Under the pieces are notes generated by a model. That model did no database searches. It worked only from the letters and a program-made list of their open reading frames with translations, and was not told the origin of the DNA. DNA of 5,959 bases, from contig JAISWC010000259.1 in assembly GCA_031271245.1 (NCBI GenBank), forward strand, positions 1 through 5,959, read 5' to 3'. Positions 1-5,740 of the stretch are shown here, one piece after another (the stretch's first letter is position 1; each line of letters starts with the position of its first letter). This stretch comes from Tannerella sp. (lineage in GTDB: Bacteria; Bacteroidota; Bacteroidia; Bacteroidales; Tannerellaceae). The translations under genes were made by a program, and so were the position numbers.

Positions 1-11
1 TCTTCCGATCT
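1..11. other. Residual sequencing adapter
   Basis: The first 11 bases, TCTTCCGATCT, are identical to the 3' end of the standard Illumina read adapter (the ...GCTCTTCCGATCT tail). They sit exactly at the edge of the window, where an untrimmed adapter would remain at a contig end. An 11-base exact match at this position is very unlikely by chance. These bases should not be treated as genomic, and codons read through them at the start of the first open frame are artefacts. Confidence 0.85.
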
Positions 12-274
12 ACCCTGACATAATGGATTATTACGAAAGCCGTATCGTGTTTTGTTACGGCTATAAGAAGCAGATCGATTTGATGGATATTGATTTTAAC
101 CTCATCAAAAGGGTGAAATTCAAGTATAACTACCCCGCTGACCTCAATTTGGGGAATCTGGGGGATGTCAAGGTGAGTTATGTCTACGGTTATTTGGGCA
201 AACGCTATTTGTACGCACTGTTTTTCGGAACATCATGGAACGAGAACAATCGCCAATTCCCCATGGAGAATTAG
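2..274 (+). CDS. Fragment of a BF3164-like lipoprotein (5' partial, early stop)
   Basis: This frame is open from the window edge and ends at a TAG at 272-274. The first three codons come from the adapter, so the genomic part begins at about base 12. The first in-frame ATG is at 23, but the frame is open upstream, so a true start there is doubtful. The protein is rich in Tyr, Phe, Asp and Lys. Segments such as IDLMDIDFNLIKRVKFKY and GYLGKRYLYALFFGTSW resemble the central-to-late part of BF3164-type lipoproteins, secreted Bacteroidales proteins thought to fold as a beta-propeller. That family usually continues after the GTSW segment with a blade containing a D-x-D/W-G-N-P motif. Here the frame ends only about nine residues later, and neither other forward frame supplies the missing part. 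It is therefore probably a truncated gene or remnant. The family assignment rests on remembered sequence patterns and is moderate. Confidence 0.5.
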   Translation, partial: LPIYPDIMDYYESRIVFCYGYKKQIDLMDIDFNLIKRVKFKYNYPADLNLGNLGDVKVSYVYGYLGKRYLYALFFGTSWNENNRQFPMEN

Positions 275-342
275 CCCTGTACAAAAGCATTTTTACTCTT
301 AAAATGAGCGATTTAAAGAAAAGACGCCGATTATTGAAAAAA

Positions 343-376
343 TTTGCCGGTATTCGAACCATTCTTATTACCTTTA
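343..376 (+). promoter_or_regulatory. Possible Bacteroidales-type promoter for the sugar gene pair
   Basis: TTTG at 343-346 and TACCTTTA at 369-376 approximate the Bacteroides -33 (TTTG) and -7 (TAnnTTTG) boxes. They differ in the last base of the -7 box, and the spacer of 22 nt is slightly long. Transcription would begin about 20-25 nt before the ATG at 407. This is a weak match and an inference. Confidence 0.3.
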
Positions 377-406
377 CGACGGTTTTTAGCGATAGAATAT
401 TGGTAT

Positions 407-1273
407 ATGAAAAAAAGACACTTTCTCGGTTTACTTTTTACTGTCGTTTCCCTGTCGCTCTGCGCACAGGACCTGAGCGAACGGGTCGGCATTTGCACGT
501 CGATAGAGAATGCCTCCATACTGAAGGAGGCCGGATGCAGTTATGCGGAAATCGGTATTTCCGGTTTTTTTGTTCCCGACCGGCCTGATTCGGCCTTTGT
601 CCCGAACCGGGAAAAGGCGGCTACGTGTGTCCTCCCCGTTTCTGCGGGAAACATTTTCTTTCCGGGCAATCTCCGGCTGACAGGGCCGGATGTTGACCTT
701 GAGAAAACGCTTGCTTACGTGGATGTCGCGATGCGGCGCGCTCAACAGACGGGTACGAAAATCTTTGTGCTGGGCAGCGGAGGATCACGCCGCATTCCGG
801 ACGGATTCGACCGTGAGACGGCGGTTGAACAGTTCACGGAGTTGTGCCGCCGAATCGCCCTGCTGGGCGAGAAATACGGGGTAACAGTTGTACTTGAGCC
901 ACTGCGGAAAGAAGAAACGAACTTAATCCATACGGTGCGCGAAGGGATGGAAATTGTACGCGCCGTGAACCATCCTAATTTGCAGGTACTGGCGGATTTC
1001 TACCACATGGCCTGTGCGGGCGAAGACGCGCAGGCCCTTGTAGAAGCCGGCGCTTCGCTGCATCACTGCCACATCGCCGAGAAAACCGGACGTACGGCGC
1101 CCGGCGTACATGGCGACGATTTCACGCCCTATTTCAAAGCGCTGAAACAGATCAATTACCGGGGCAGCCTTTCCATCGAATGTAACTGGACACGGCTGGA
1201 AGAGCAGGCGGCGTCGGCGGTTGCAGAGGTAAAGCGTCAAATCAGGCGGGTTTATGACGAAGACTTCAAATAA
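407..1273 (+). CDS. Exported sugar phosphate isomerase/epimerase-like TIM-barrel protein
   Basis: This 288-residue protein belongs to the xylose isomerase-like TIM-barrel (AP endonuclease family 2) superfamily, whose members use a divalent metal to isomerise, epimerise or rearrange sugars. The expected metal ligands are visible: Glu164 in LEPL, Asp197 and His200 in ADFYH, His222 in HCHIAEK, and Glu258 in SIECN. A glycine-rich VLGSGG stretch lies at 121-126. The N-terminus (MKKRH, then a hydrophobic run, then LCA|QD) is a Sec signal peptide with likely cleavage after Ala20, so the enzyme should be periplasmic. The ATG at 407 is chosen because it opens directly on that signal peptide. An in-frame TTG at 344 would add 21 residues and spoil it. 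There is no Shine-Dalgarno sequence, as is usual in this phylum. The next gene begins 26 nt downstream on the same strand. Homologues sit beside DUF1080 proteins in the B. thetaiotaomicron BT2156-BT2159-type locus. The exact substrate and reaction are not readable from the sequence. Confidence 0.85.
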   Translation: MKKRHFLGLLFTVVSLSLCAQDLSERVGICTSIENASILKEAGCSYAEIGISGFFVPDRPDSAFVPNREKAATCVLPVSAGNIFFPGNLRLTGPDVDLEKTLAYVDVAMRRAQQTGTKIFVLGSGGSRRIPDGFDRETAVEQFTELCRRIALLGEKYGVTVVLEPLRKEETNLIHTVREGMEIVRAVNHPNLQVLADFYHMACAGEDAQALVEAGASLHHCHIAEKTGRTAPGVHGDDFTPYFKALKQINYRGSLSIECNWTRLEEQAASAVAEVKRQIRRVYDEDFK

Positions 1274-1298
1274 TTCATAATTCATAATTTACAATTCT
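1271..1298 (+). repeat. Degenerate heptamer repeat filling the intergenic gap
   Basis: Four consecutive 7-nt units run from the stop codon of the TIM-barrel gene to just before the ATG of the next gene: TAATTCA, TAATTCA, TAATTTA and CAATTCT. The first unit supplies the TAA stop. The first two copies are identical, and the third and fourth differ by one and two bases. AT-rich repeats of this kind (strings of 'ataattc') occur between genes in Bacteroides-like genomes. Here the repeat leaves the downstream start in an unstructured, SD-free context. Confidence 0.75.
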
Positions 1299-1299
1299 C

Positions 1300-2691
1300 A
1301 TGAGAACGATTTTTAAATCAATGGTGTGGTCATTCATGATCCTTTGCGTGTCGTGCAGCCCGTCGAATGACGGATGGACAAAGTTATTTAACGGAAAAGA
1401 CCTGACCGGTTTCAGGCAACTGAACGGAAAAGCGCCTTTCCGGGTGGAAAACGGGGAGCTGGTCGGCGTTTCCACCAAACACGAACCGAGCAGTTTCCTG
1501 GCCACCGAACAGGACTACGGCGATTTCATTCTTGAATTTGACGTCCTGTGTGCTCCGGAACTCAATTCCGGCGTCCAGTTCCGCAGCCTCAGCCGCCCGG
1601 ACTTCGACAGTGGCCGCGTATACGGTTACCAGTGCGAAATTGACCCTTCCGACCGCGCATGGAGCGGCGGCATCTACGATGAAGCACGCCGGGGCTGGCT
1701 GGTCACGCTCGTCGACAACAAAGCCGGTCGGGCGGCCTACCGCAAGACCGACTGGAATCACTACCGCGTGGAAGCCATCGGCGACTGCATGCGCATCTGG
1801 CTGAACGGTGTCAACACGGCCAATCTCCTCGACCACACGACGCCGAAGGGATTCATCGCCCTCCAGATACACAGTATCGGCAACAGCGACGCGACAGACG
1901 GGAAGGAAATCCGCTGGAAAAACCTCCGTATCATGACGGAAAATCTGGAGGCCAACCGGATGCCGGGAACGCTGGCGTCGGAAATCAACCGGATTCCGAA
2001 CACGCTCTCGGAACAGGAAGTGGCCGACGGCTGGAAACTGCTGTTCGACGGAAAAACCCCGAACGGCTGGCGTGGCGCCTTCAGGGACGCATTCCCCGAA
2101 CATGGCTGGAAAATCGGGGACGGACAGTTGACCGTACTCAAACCGGACGGCAACGAACGCGGCGGCGACATCGTGACGGAACGCCGCTACAGCGCGTTTG
2201 AACTAAGCCTCGAATTTAAACTCACGAAAGGCGCCAATAGCGGCATCAAGTATTTCACAGTCGAAAGCGAAAACCCCTCCCGGATCGTATACGGACTGGA
2301 ATACCAGGTGCTGGACGATGCCGAACATCCGGATGCCGGACAGTTCACCTCGTTTCCCGGAAGCCGCACGCTGGCCAGCCTCTATGACCTGATTCCGGCC
2401 GAACGCAAGCGAACGAACGCCATCGGCGAGTGGAACCTGGCGGAGATAAAGGTCTTCCCGGACAATCATGTCGAACACTGGCTGAACGGCTTCAAGGTGC
2501 TGGAATACGAACGCGGCTCGGAGGCTTTCCGGGAACGGATAAAGGGCAGCAAATTCGCCGACCGTGCATACAATGGTAACGGCCCGTTCGGCGAAGCGCC
2601 CGAAGGACCTGTCCTGTTGCAGGACCACGGTGACGAAGTCGCCTTTCGAAGCATCAAGATCAGGGAATTGAAACGGGAACAGGATGATTGA
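1300..2691 (+). CDS. Probable lipoprotein with two tandem DUF1080 (3-keto-disaccharide hydrolase family) domains
   Basis: This 463-residue protein holds two copies of the DUF1080 beta-sandwich domain, related to the concanavalin-like lectin/glucanase fold. Domain 1 spans about residues 24-212 and domain 2 about 242-456. The repeat shows in paired motifs: DGWTKLFNGKDLTGF (24-38) with DGWKLLFDGKTPNGW (243-257); NSGVQF (89-94) with NSGIKYF (313-319); YGYQCEI with YGLEYQV; IWLNG with HWLNG; and GFIALQIHS with GPVLLQDHG. The family is annotated as 3-keto-disaccharide hydrolase and cleaves glycosides already oxidised at C3. The N-terminus is a hydrophobic leader ending in LCVSC, so Cys19 is a plausible lipidation site, although Cys at -3 is unusual. 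The protein would then be anchored facing the periplasm or cell surface. It is probably co-transcribed with the upstream TIM-barrel gene. Which domain is catalytic cannot be decided by eye; one may bind carbohydrate. Most DUF1080 proteins I know of have a single domain. Confidence 0.85.
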   Translation: MRTIFKSMVWSFMILCVSCSPSNDGWTKLFNGKDLTGFRQLNGKAPFRVENGELVGVSTKHEPSSFLATEQDYGDFILEFDVLCAPELNSGVQFRSLSRPDFDSGRVYGYQCEIDPSDRAWSGGIYDEARRGWLVTLVDNKAGRAAYRKTDWNHYRVEAIGDCMRIWLNGVNTANLLDHTTPKGFIALQIHSIGNSDATDGKEIRWKNLRIMTENLEANRMPGTLASEINRIPNTLSEQEVADGWKLLFDGKTPNGWRGAFRDAFPEHGWKIGDGQLTVLKPDGNERGGDIVTERRYSAFELSLEFKLTKGANSGIKYFTVESENPSRIVYGLEYQVLDDAEHPDAGQFTSFPGSRTLASLYDLIPAERKRTNAIGEWNLAEIKVFPDNHVEHWLNGFKVLEYERGSEAFRERIKGSKFADRAYNGNGPFGEAPEGPVLLQDHGDEVAFRSIKIRELKREQDD

Positions 2692-2874
2692 AACGATGGA
2701 AAAGAAAGGTATGAAAACAGGAAGTGTATTCCAATTTTGCCTGGATTCGCACGGTGGCTTATGGTAGAAAAGGTACGTCATCCATTCCCAAAAATCCCGT
2801 CAGGGACGGAACTTTTGCCTGCTGTCGATCCATTTTTTGAAACGGCTATACCTTATTATTTCGTATCCCTAAGT

Positions 2875-2918
2875 AAAAAAGCCCGCCTGAAAAGTGATTC
2901 TTTTTTCGGCGGGCTTTT
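2875..2918. terminator. Bidirectional intrinsic terminator between convergent units
   Basis: GCCCGCC (2881-2887) pairs perfectly with GGCGGGC (2908-2914). Flanking A and T runs (2877-2880 with 2915-2918) extend the stem, and an inner GAAAA/TTTTC helix extends it further past one bulged base. Read on the minus strand, the stem is followed by six T (complement of 2875-2880), about 43 nt past the tsf stop. Read on the plus strand it is followed by TTTTCC. It therefore fits best as the terminator of rplM-rpsI-rpsB-tsf and should also stop transcription from the sugar gene pair. Confidence 0.88.
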
Positions 2919-2960
2919 CCGTTCAATAATGAACTCTCGATGAATGAATGAAATTCAACT

Positions 2961-3785
2961 TTATTCCAGATTCAACGTCACACGTTTAAATGCGGTTGTT
3001 GTAAGCGCTTTGTCCTGCTGCTTCAAATACTGTTCGATCGTAAGTTTCGAATCCTTCACAAAATCTTGCTGCAATAACGTACTCTCCTTGTAGAATTTCT
3101 GCAATGCACCTTCTGCGATGCGCTCGATCAGGTTTTCCGGCTTACCGTTCTGGCGCGCCTTGTCACGCGCAATTTCTCGTTCGGAATCAATCACTTTTTT
3201 CGGGACTTCGTCCGGCGTCACCGCCACCGGATTCATGGCGGCCACCTGCATGGCTATGTCACGCGCCACCTGATAGTCAAGTTCCTGGTTAAAGGCAACG
3301 ACCGTCGCCAGTTTATTCCCCGGGTGGATATACGAAATGGTGGAAGCGCCTGTCACATACTCAAAGAAACCCAGTTCCATCTTTTCGCCCGTGATACCGA
3401 TCCGGTCGACCACATGGTTTTCGACGGAACGTCCATCGCCCAGCGGCGCGGCCAGCAAGTCGGCCAGCGAAGCCGGCTTTTGCGTCATGGCGGCATCCAG
3501 AATGGTCTTCGTCAATGCGATAAAGTCTGCATTCTTTGCCACGAAATCGGTTTCACACTTTAGTGCGACTATTGCCGCAAATTCTCCGTCATGTGCGGCC
3601 AGCACGCAACCTTCGGACGCATCGCGATCCGAACGTTTTGCGGCCACAGCCTGACCCTTTTTACGAATGATTTCCATTGCTTTCTCGAAATCGTTCGCTG
3701 CTTCTTCCAGCGCTTTCTTGCAATCCATCATTCCCGCCCCACTCATTTTACGCAAATGGGCTATATCAGCCATTGTAACTGCCAT
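2961..3785 (-). CDS. tsf: Translation elongation factor Ts (EF-Ts)
   Basis: EF-Ts is the cytoplasmic nucleotide-exchange factor that releases GDP from EF-Tu during elongation. The 274-residue protein has the N-terminal UBA-like domain (IAHLRKMSGAGMMDCKKAL, residues 9-27), the core TDFVAKN motif (79-85) whose Asp80-Phe81 inserts into EF-Tu, HPGNKLATVVAF (154-165), DIAMQVAAMNP (176-186) and a C-terminal QDFVKDSKLTIEQYL segment. Its length is close to E. coli EF-Ts (283) and, as I recall, to Porphyromonas versions, and shorter than the roughly 330-residue Bacteroides proteins. The start at 3785 is supported by a strong Shine-Dalgarno sequence. Met5 (MADIAH) is the only nearby alternative and would place that site too far away. 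It follows rpsB with a 17-nt gap and is the last gene before the terminator at 2875-2918. Confidence 0.97.
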   Translation of the reverse strand: MAVTMADIAHLRKMSGAGMMDCKKALEEAANDFEKAMEIIRKKGQAVAAKRSDRDASEGCVLAAHDGEFAAIVALKCETDFVAKNADFIALTKTILDAAMTQKPASLADLLAAPLGDGRSVENHVVDRIGITGEKMELGFFEYVTGASTISYIHPGNKLATVVAFNQELDYQVARDIAMQVAAMNPVAVTPDEVPKKVIDSEREIARDKARQNGKPENLIERIAEGALQKFYKESTLLQQDFVKDSKLTIEQYLKQQDKALTTTAFKRVTLNLE

Positions 3786-3789
3786 ATCT

Positions 3790-3795
3790 TCTCCT
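3790..3795 (-). promoter_or_regulatory. Strong Shine-Dalgarno sequence of tsf
   Basis: On the minus strand AGGAGA lies four bases before the tsf ATG (AGGAGA-AGAT-ATG), inside the 17-nt rpsB-tsf gap. It settles the start choice. The other genes in the window lack an equivalent site, as expected for Bacteroidetes, so this one stands out and may ensure efficient re-initiation after rpsB. Confidence 0.75.
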
Positions 3796-3802
3796 TTTTT
3801 GT

Positions 3803-4654
3803 TTATTCTTCATCTAAATTCTTTGCCACCCGCGAAATCACACCCGCATTCAGGGCATCATCGTCGTCCTTGTGGGTACGTCCCTTTCTGGCGGAAGACT
3901 TTGTCCGGCGTTCTCTTTTGGGCGTTTCGCCGCTTTCTTCCTCCGTTTCATTCTCTTTGGCAAGCGCCTTGCCTTCCTGGAGGCCTTCGTTCATGGCTTC
4001 GCAAACGACGGTCAGAATCAATTCGACCGATTTGGTGGCATCGTCGTTGGCCGGAATCACGAAGTCGATATCCGTCGGATCGGAATTGGTATCCACCATG
4101 GCGAACACGGGAATACCCAGCCGTTTCGCTTCGCGTACGGCGATATGTTCCTTCAGCACGTCGATCACGAACAGGGCTGCCGGCAGACGGTTCATGTCGG
4201 CGATCGAACCCAGTGTCTTTTCCAGTTTTGCACGCTGGCGTGTAATCTGGAGTTTTTCTCTTTTGGAAAGGTTGTTGAATGTCCCGTCCTTGCTCATTTT
4301 GTCGATGGAGGACATTTTCTTCACCGCCTTGCGGATGGTCGGGAAATTCGTCAACATGCCACCCGGCCAGCGTTCAATCACGTAGGGCATGCCGATGGCA
4401 ATCACTTTGTCGGCCATGATTTGCTTGGCCTGTTTTTTCGTTGCGACGAAAAGGACTTTTCTGCCCGTCCTGGCCAGGTTCTTCAAGGCTTCCGCCGCCT
4501 CGTCTATTTTAGCGACTGTTTTATGTAAATCAATGATATGAATACCATTGCGCTCCATAAAAATATAGGGAGCCATGGCAGGATTCCACTTCCTTTTCAA
4601 GTGTCCGAAATGTACGCCTGCTTCCAATAATTGTTCAAAACTAACTCTTGACAT
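3803..4654 (-). CDS. rpsB: 30S ribosomal protein uS2 (S2)
   Basis: uS2 is a late-assembling protein of the small subunit; it contacts bS1 and helps recruit mRNA. The 283-residue sequence carries the family signatures: GVHFGHLKRKWNPAMAPYIF (13-32), NGIHIIDLHKT (36-46), ERWPGGMLTNF (94-104) and VDTNSDP (187-193). The conserved core ends near residue 229. It is followed by a tail of about 54 residues with acidic (ENETEEESGE), basic (KRERRTKSSARKGR) and aspartate-rich (DDDD) blocks, so the protein is longer than E. coli uS2 (241). Charged tails of this type occur in Bacteroidetes uS2. The ATG at 4654 is preceded by an A-rich stretch without a Shine-Dalgarno sequence. tsf follows after 17 nt, the near-universal bacterial rpsB-tsf pairing. 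Confidence 0.97.
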   Translation of the reverse strand: MSRVSFEQLLEAGVHFGHLKRKWNPAMAPYIFMERNGIHIIDLHKTVAKIDEAAEALKNLARTGRKVLFVATKKQAKQIMADKVIAIGMPYVIERWPGGMLTNFPTIRKAVKKMSSIDKMSKDGTFNNLSKREKLQITRQRAKLEKTLGSIADMNRLPAALFVIDVLKEHIAVREAKRLGIPVFAMVDTNSDPTDIDFVIPANDDATKSVELILTVVCEAMNEGLQEGKALAKENETEEESGETPKRERRTKSSARKGRTHKDDDDALNAGVISRVAKNLDEE

Positions 4655-4808
4655 TTTTCTGTTTTTTAAAATCGTTTACATTCTGTTTTACAATCAACCG
4701 TCCGGTAGTCTTCCTGCACCTGTTGTTAATATATTTATGGTTTGACGGAAAAATCCGGACAATTTAGATACTAAACGCCTCTGACTTGCAAGAAACTCAC
4801 AAATAACA
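4655..4808 (-). promoter_or_regulatory. rpsI-rpsB spacer, possible uS2 leader
   Basis: This 154-nt spacer is long for the operon, whose other gaps are 4 and 17 nt. No TAnnTTTG promoter box is visible on the minus strand, so rpsB and tsf are probably transcribed by read-through from rplM. GTCCGG (4700-4705) and CCGGAC (4755-4760) can pair as a 6-bp stem enclosing 49 nt. CGGA/TCCG at 4746-4757 can form a small competing hairpin. Because rpsB leaders are autoregulated by uS2 in other bacteria, a regulatory leader is possible. The structural evidence is weak. Confidence 0.25.
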
Positions 4809-5195
4809 TTAACGTTTGCTGAACTGAAATCTCTTGCGCGCCTTGGGTCTTCCCGGTTTCTTGCGCTCCACGGCACGCGGGTCGCGCGTGATAAATCCTT
4901 CCGCTTTCAAAGCGGGTTTCGATTCCGGATTGATTTTGACCAGTGCACGTGTAATCGCCAACCGGGTTGCTTCCGACTGTCCCTTGAATCCGCCGCCAAA
5001 AAGGTTTACCTTGATGTCGTACTGTTCAGCCACGTTCAATGTCGACAGAGGCTGTTTCACTACGAATTGCAGGATGGGAGAGGGAAAGTAGTCCGACAGT
5101 TCACGCCGGTTGATCGTAATCTTGCCGTTTCCTTCACTGACGTATACGCGGGCAACGGCCGCCTTGCGTCTTCCTATTGCATTTATTACTTCCAT
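4809..5195 (-). CDS. rpsI: 30S ribosomal protein uS9 (S9)
   Basis: uS9 sits in the head of the 30S subunit, and its C-terminal tail reaches the P-site tRNA anticodon stem. The 128-residue protein has the N-terminal INAIGRRKAAVARVYV block (4-19), GKITINRR (24-31), the central GGGFKGQSEATRLAITRAL region (67-85), TRDPRAVERKKPGRPKAR (103-120) and the diagnostic C-terminus QFSKR with terminal Arg128. Its length matches the family. The ATG at 5195 lies 4 nt after the rplM stop, so translation is probably coupled. No Shine-Dalgarno sequence is visible. Confidence 0.97.
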   Translation of the reverse strand: MEVINAIGRRKAAVARVYVSEGNGKITINRRELSDYFPSPILQFVVKQPLSTLNVAEQYDIKVNLFGGGFKGQSEATRLAITRALVKINPESKPALKAEGFITRDPRAVERKKPGRPKARKRFQFSKR

Positions 5196-5199
5196 ATAA

Positions 5200-5655
5200 T
5201 TATTTAAGTAAATTGATATCTACCTGTTTGGGCGTTTGAGCTTCGTGCCTGTGCTCGTTGCCGGCATATACATGCAGGTTATTGAGCAACTTGTCGCCCA
5301 GACGGTTTTTGGGCAACATGCCCTTGACTACTTTCCTGAACAGACGGTCTTCCCCTTTCGCCATCAACATGGCTGGGGTGTATTCGCGCTGTCCGCCGGG
5401 ATAACCGGTATATCTCAAATAAATACGGCCGTTCCACTTGTTTCCTGTCAGAACGACTTTTTCTGCATTGATAATAATTACATTATCACCACAATCAACA
5501 TGCGGGGTAAAATTGGGTTTATATTTGCCGCGCAAAAGTTTGGCTACTTTCGAGCAAATACGCCCCAGCGACTGGCCGGTTGCATCTACAACCACCCACT
5601 CTTTATTTACAGTTGCTTTGTTTGCAGAAATGGTCTTGTAACTTAAAGTATCCAC
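5200..5655 (-). CDS. rplM: 50S ribosomal protein uL13 (L13)
   Basis: uL13 is an early-assembling protein of the 50S subunit. The 151-residue sequence begins MDTLSYKTISANKATVNKEW, which is typical of Bacteroidales. It contains VVDATGQSLGRICSKVAKLL (22-41), GDNVIIINAEKV (56-67), RYTGYPGGQR (81-90), KGMLPKNRLG (111-120) and LHVYAGNEHRHEAQTPK (127-143). The start codon is GTG, since the window shows CAC at 5653-5655. An in-frame TAG four codons upstream, with no ATG between, rules out an earlier start. It is the first gene of the rplM-rpsI-rpsB-tsf operon, downstream of a good promoter, with a leader of roughly 48 nt. Confidence 0.96.
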   Translation of the reverse strand: MDTLSYKTISANKATVNKEWVVVDATGQSLGRICSKVAKLLRGKYKPNFTPHVDCGDNVIIINAEKVVLTGNKWNGRIYLRYTGYPGGQREYTPAMLMAKGEDRLFRKVVKGMLPKNRLGDKLLNNLHVYAGNEHRHEAQTPKQVDINLLK

Positions 5656-5693
5656 TGCTAAAAACTATTTTTTAATTCTTTCTGATTCTTACT

Positions 5694-5703
5694 GATAATT
5701 ATC
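5694..5703. repeat. Perfect palindrome at the predicted rplM transcription start
   Basis: GATAATTATC is a perfect 10-bp palindrome lying just downstream of the -7 box, where rplM transcription should begin. It could be a protein-binding site. It is AT-rich and short enough to arise by chance, so this is only a noted possibility. Confidence 0.3.
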
Positions 5704-5709
5704 GGTCGG

Positions 5710-5740
5710 CAAAGGTATGACTTTTCTTTGAATTGTGAAA
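5710..5740 (-). promoter_or_regulatory. Promoter of the rplM-rpsI-rpsB-tsf operon
   Basis: On the minus strand, TACCTTTG (5717 to 5710) matches the Bacteroidetes -7 consensus TAnnTTTG exactly. It is preceded at a 19-nt spacing by TTTC (5740 to 5737), one base from the -33 consensus TTTG. The spacing is within the usual 19-21 nt. Initiation would fall near 5703, about 48 nt before the rplM GTG. Confidence 0.7.

Noticed and set aside
344..406. N-terminal extension of the TIM-barrel protein from an in-frame TTG at 344
   Set aside because: It would put 21 residues ahead of a clean Sec signal peptide that starts at the ATG at 407.
1384..2103. Long minus-strand frame of 239 codons opposite the DUF1080 gene
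   Set aside because: It is the antisense shadow of a GC-rich gene with clear domain motifs on the plus strand; the translation shows no family motif.
2797..2816. Small hairpin CCGTC-AGG-GACGG followed by AACTTTT as a plus-strand terminator
   Set aside because: The stem is only 5 bp with a 3-nt loop and a weak, offset T run; the hairpin at 2875-2918 is far stronger.
2737..2943. 68-codon plus-strand frame between the DUF1080 gene and the terminator
   Set aside because: It starts at TTG, runs through the terminator hairpin and has no recognisable motif.
3591..4528. Long plus-strand frames opposite tsf and rpsB
   Set aside because: Antisense shadows of two highly conserved genes; the translations are Ser/Phe/Arg-rich without recognisable motifs.
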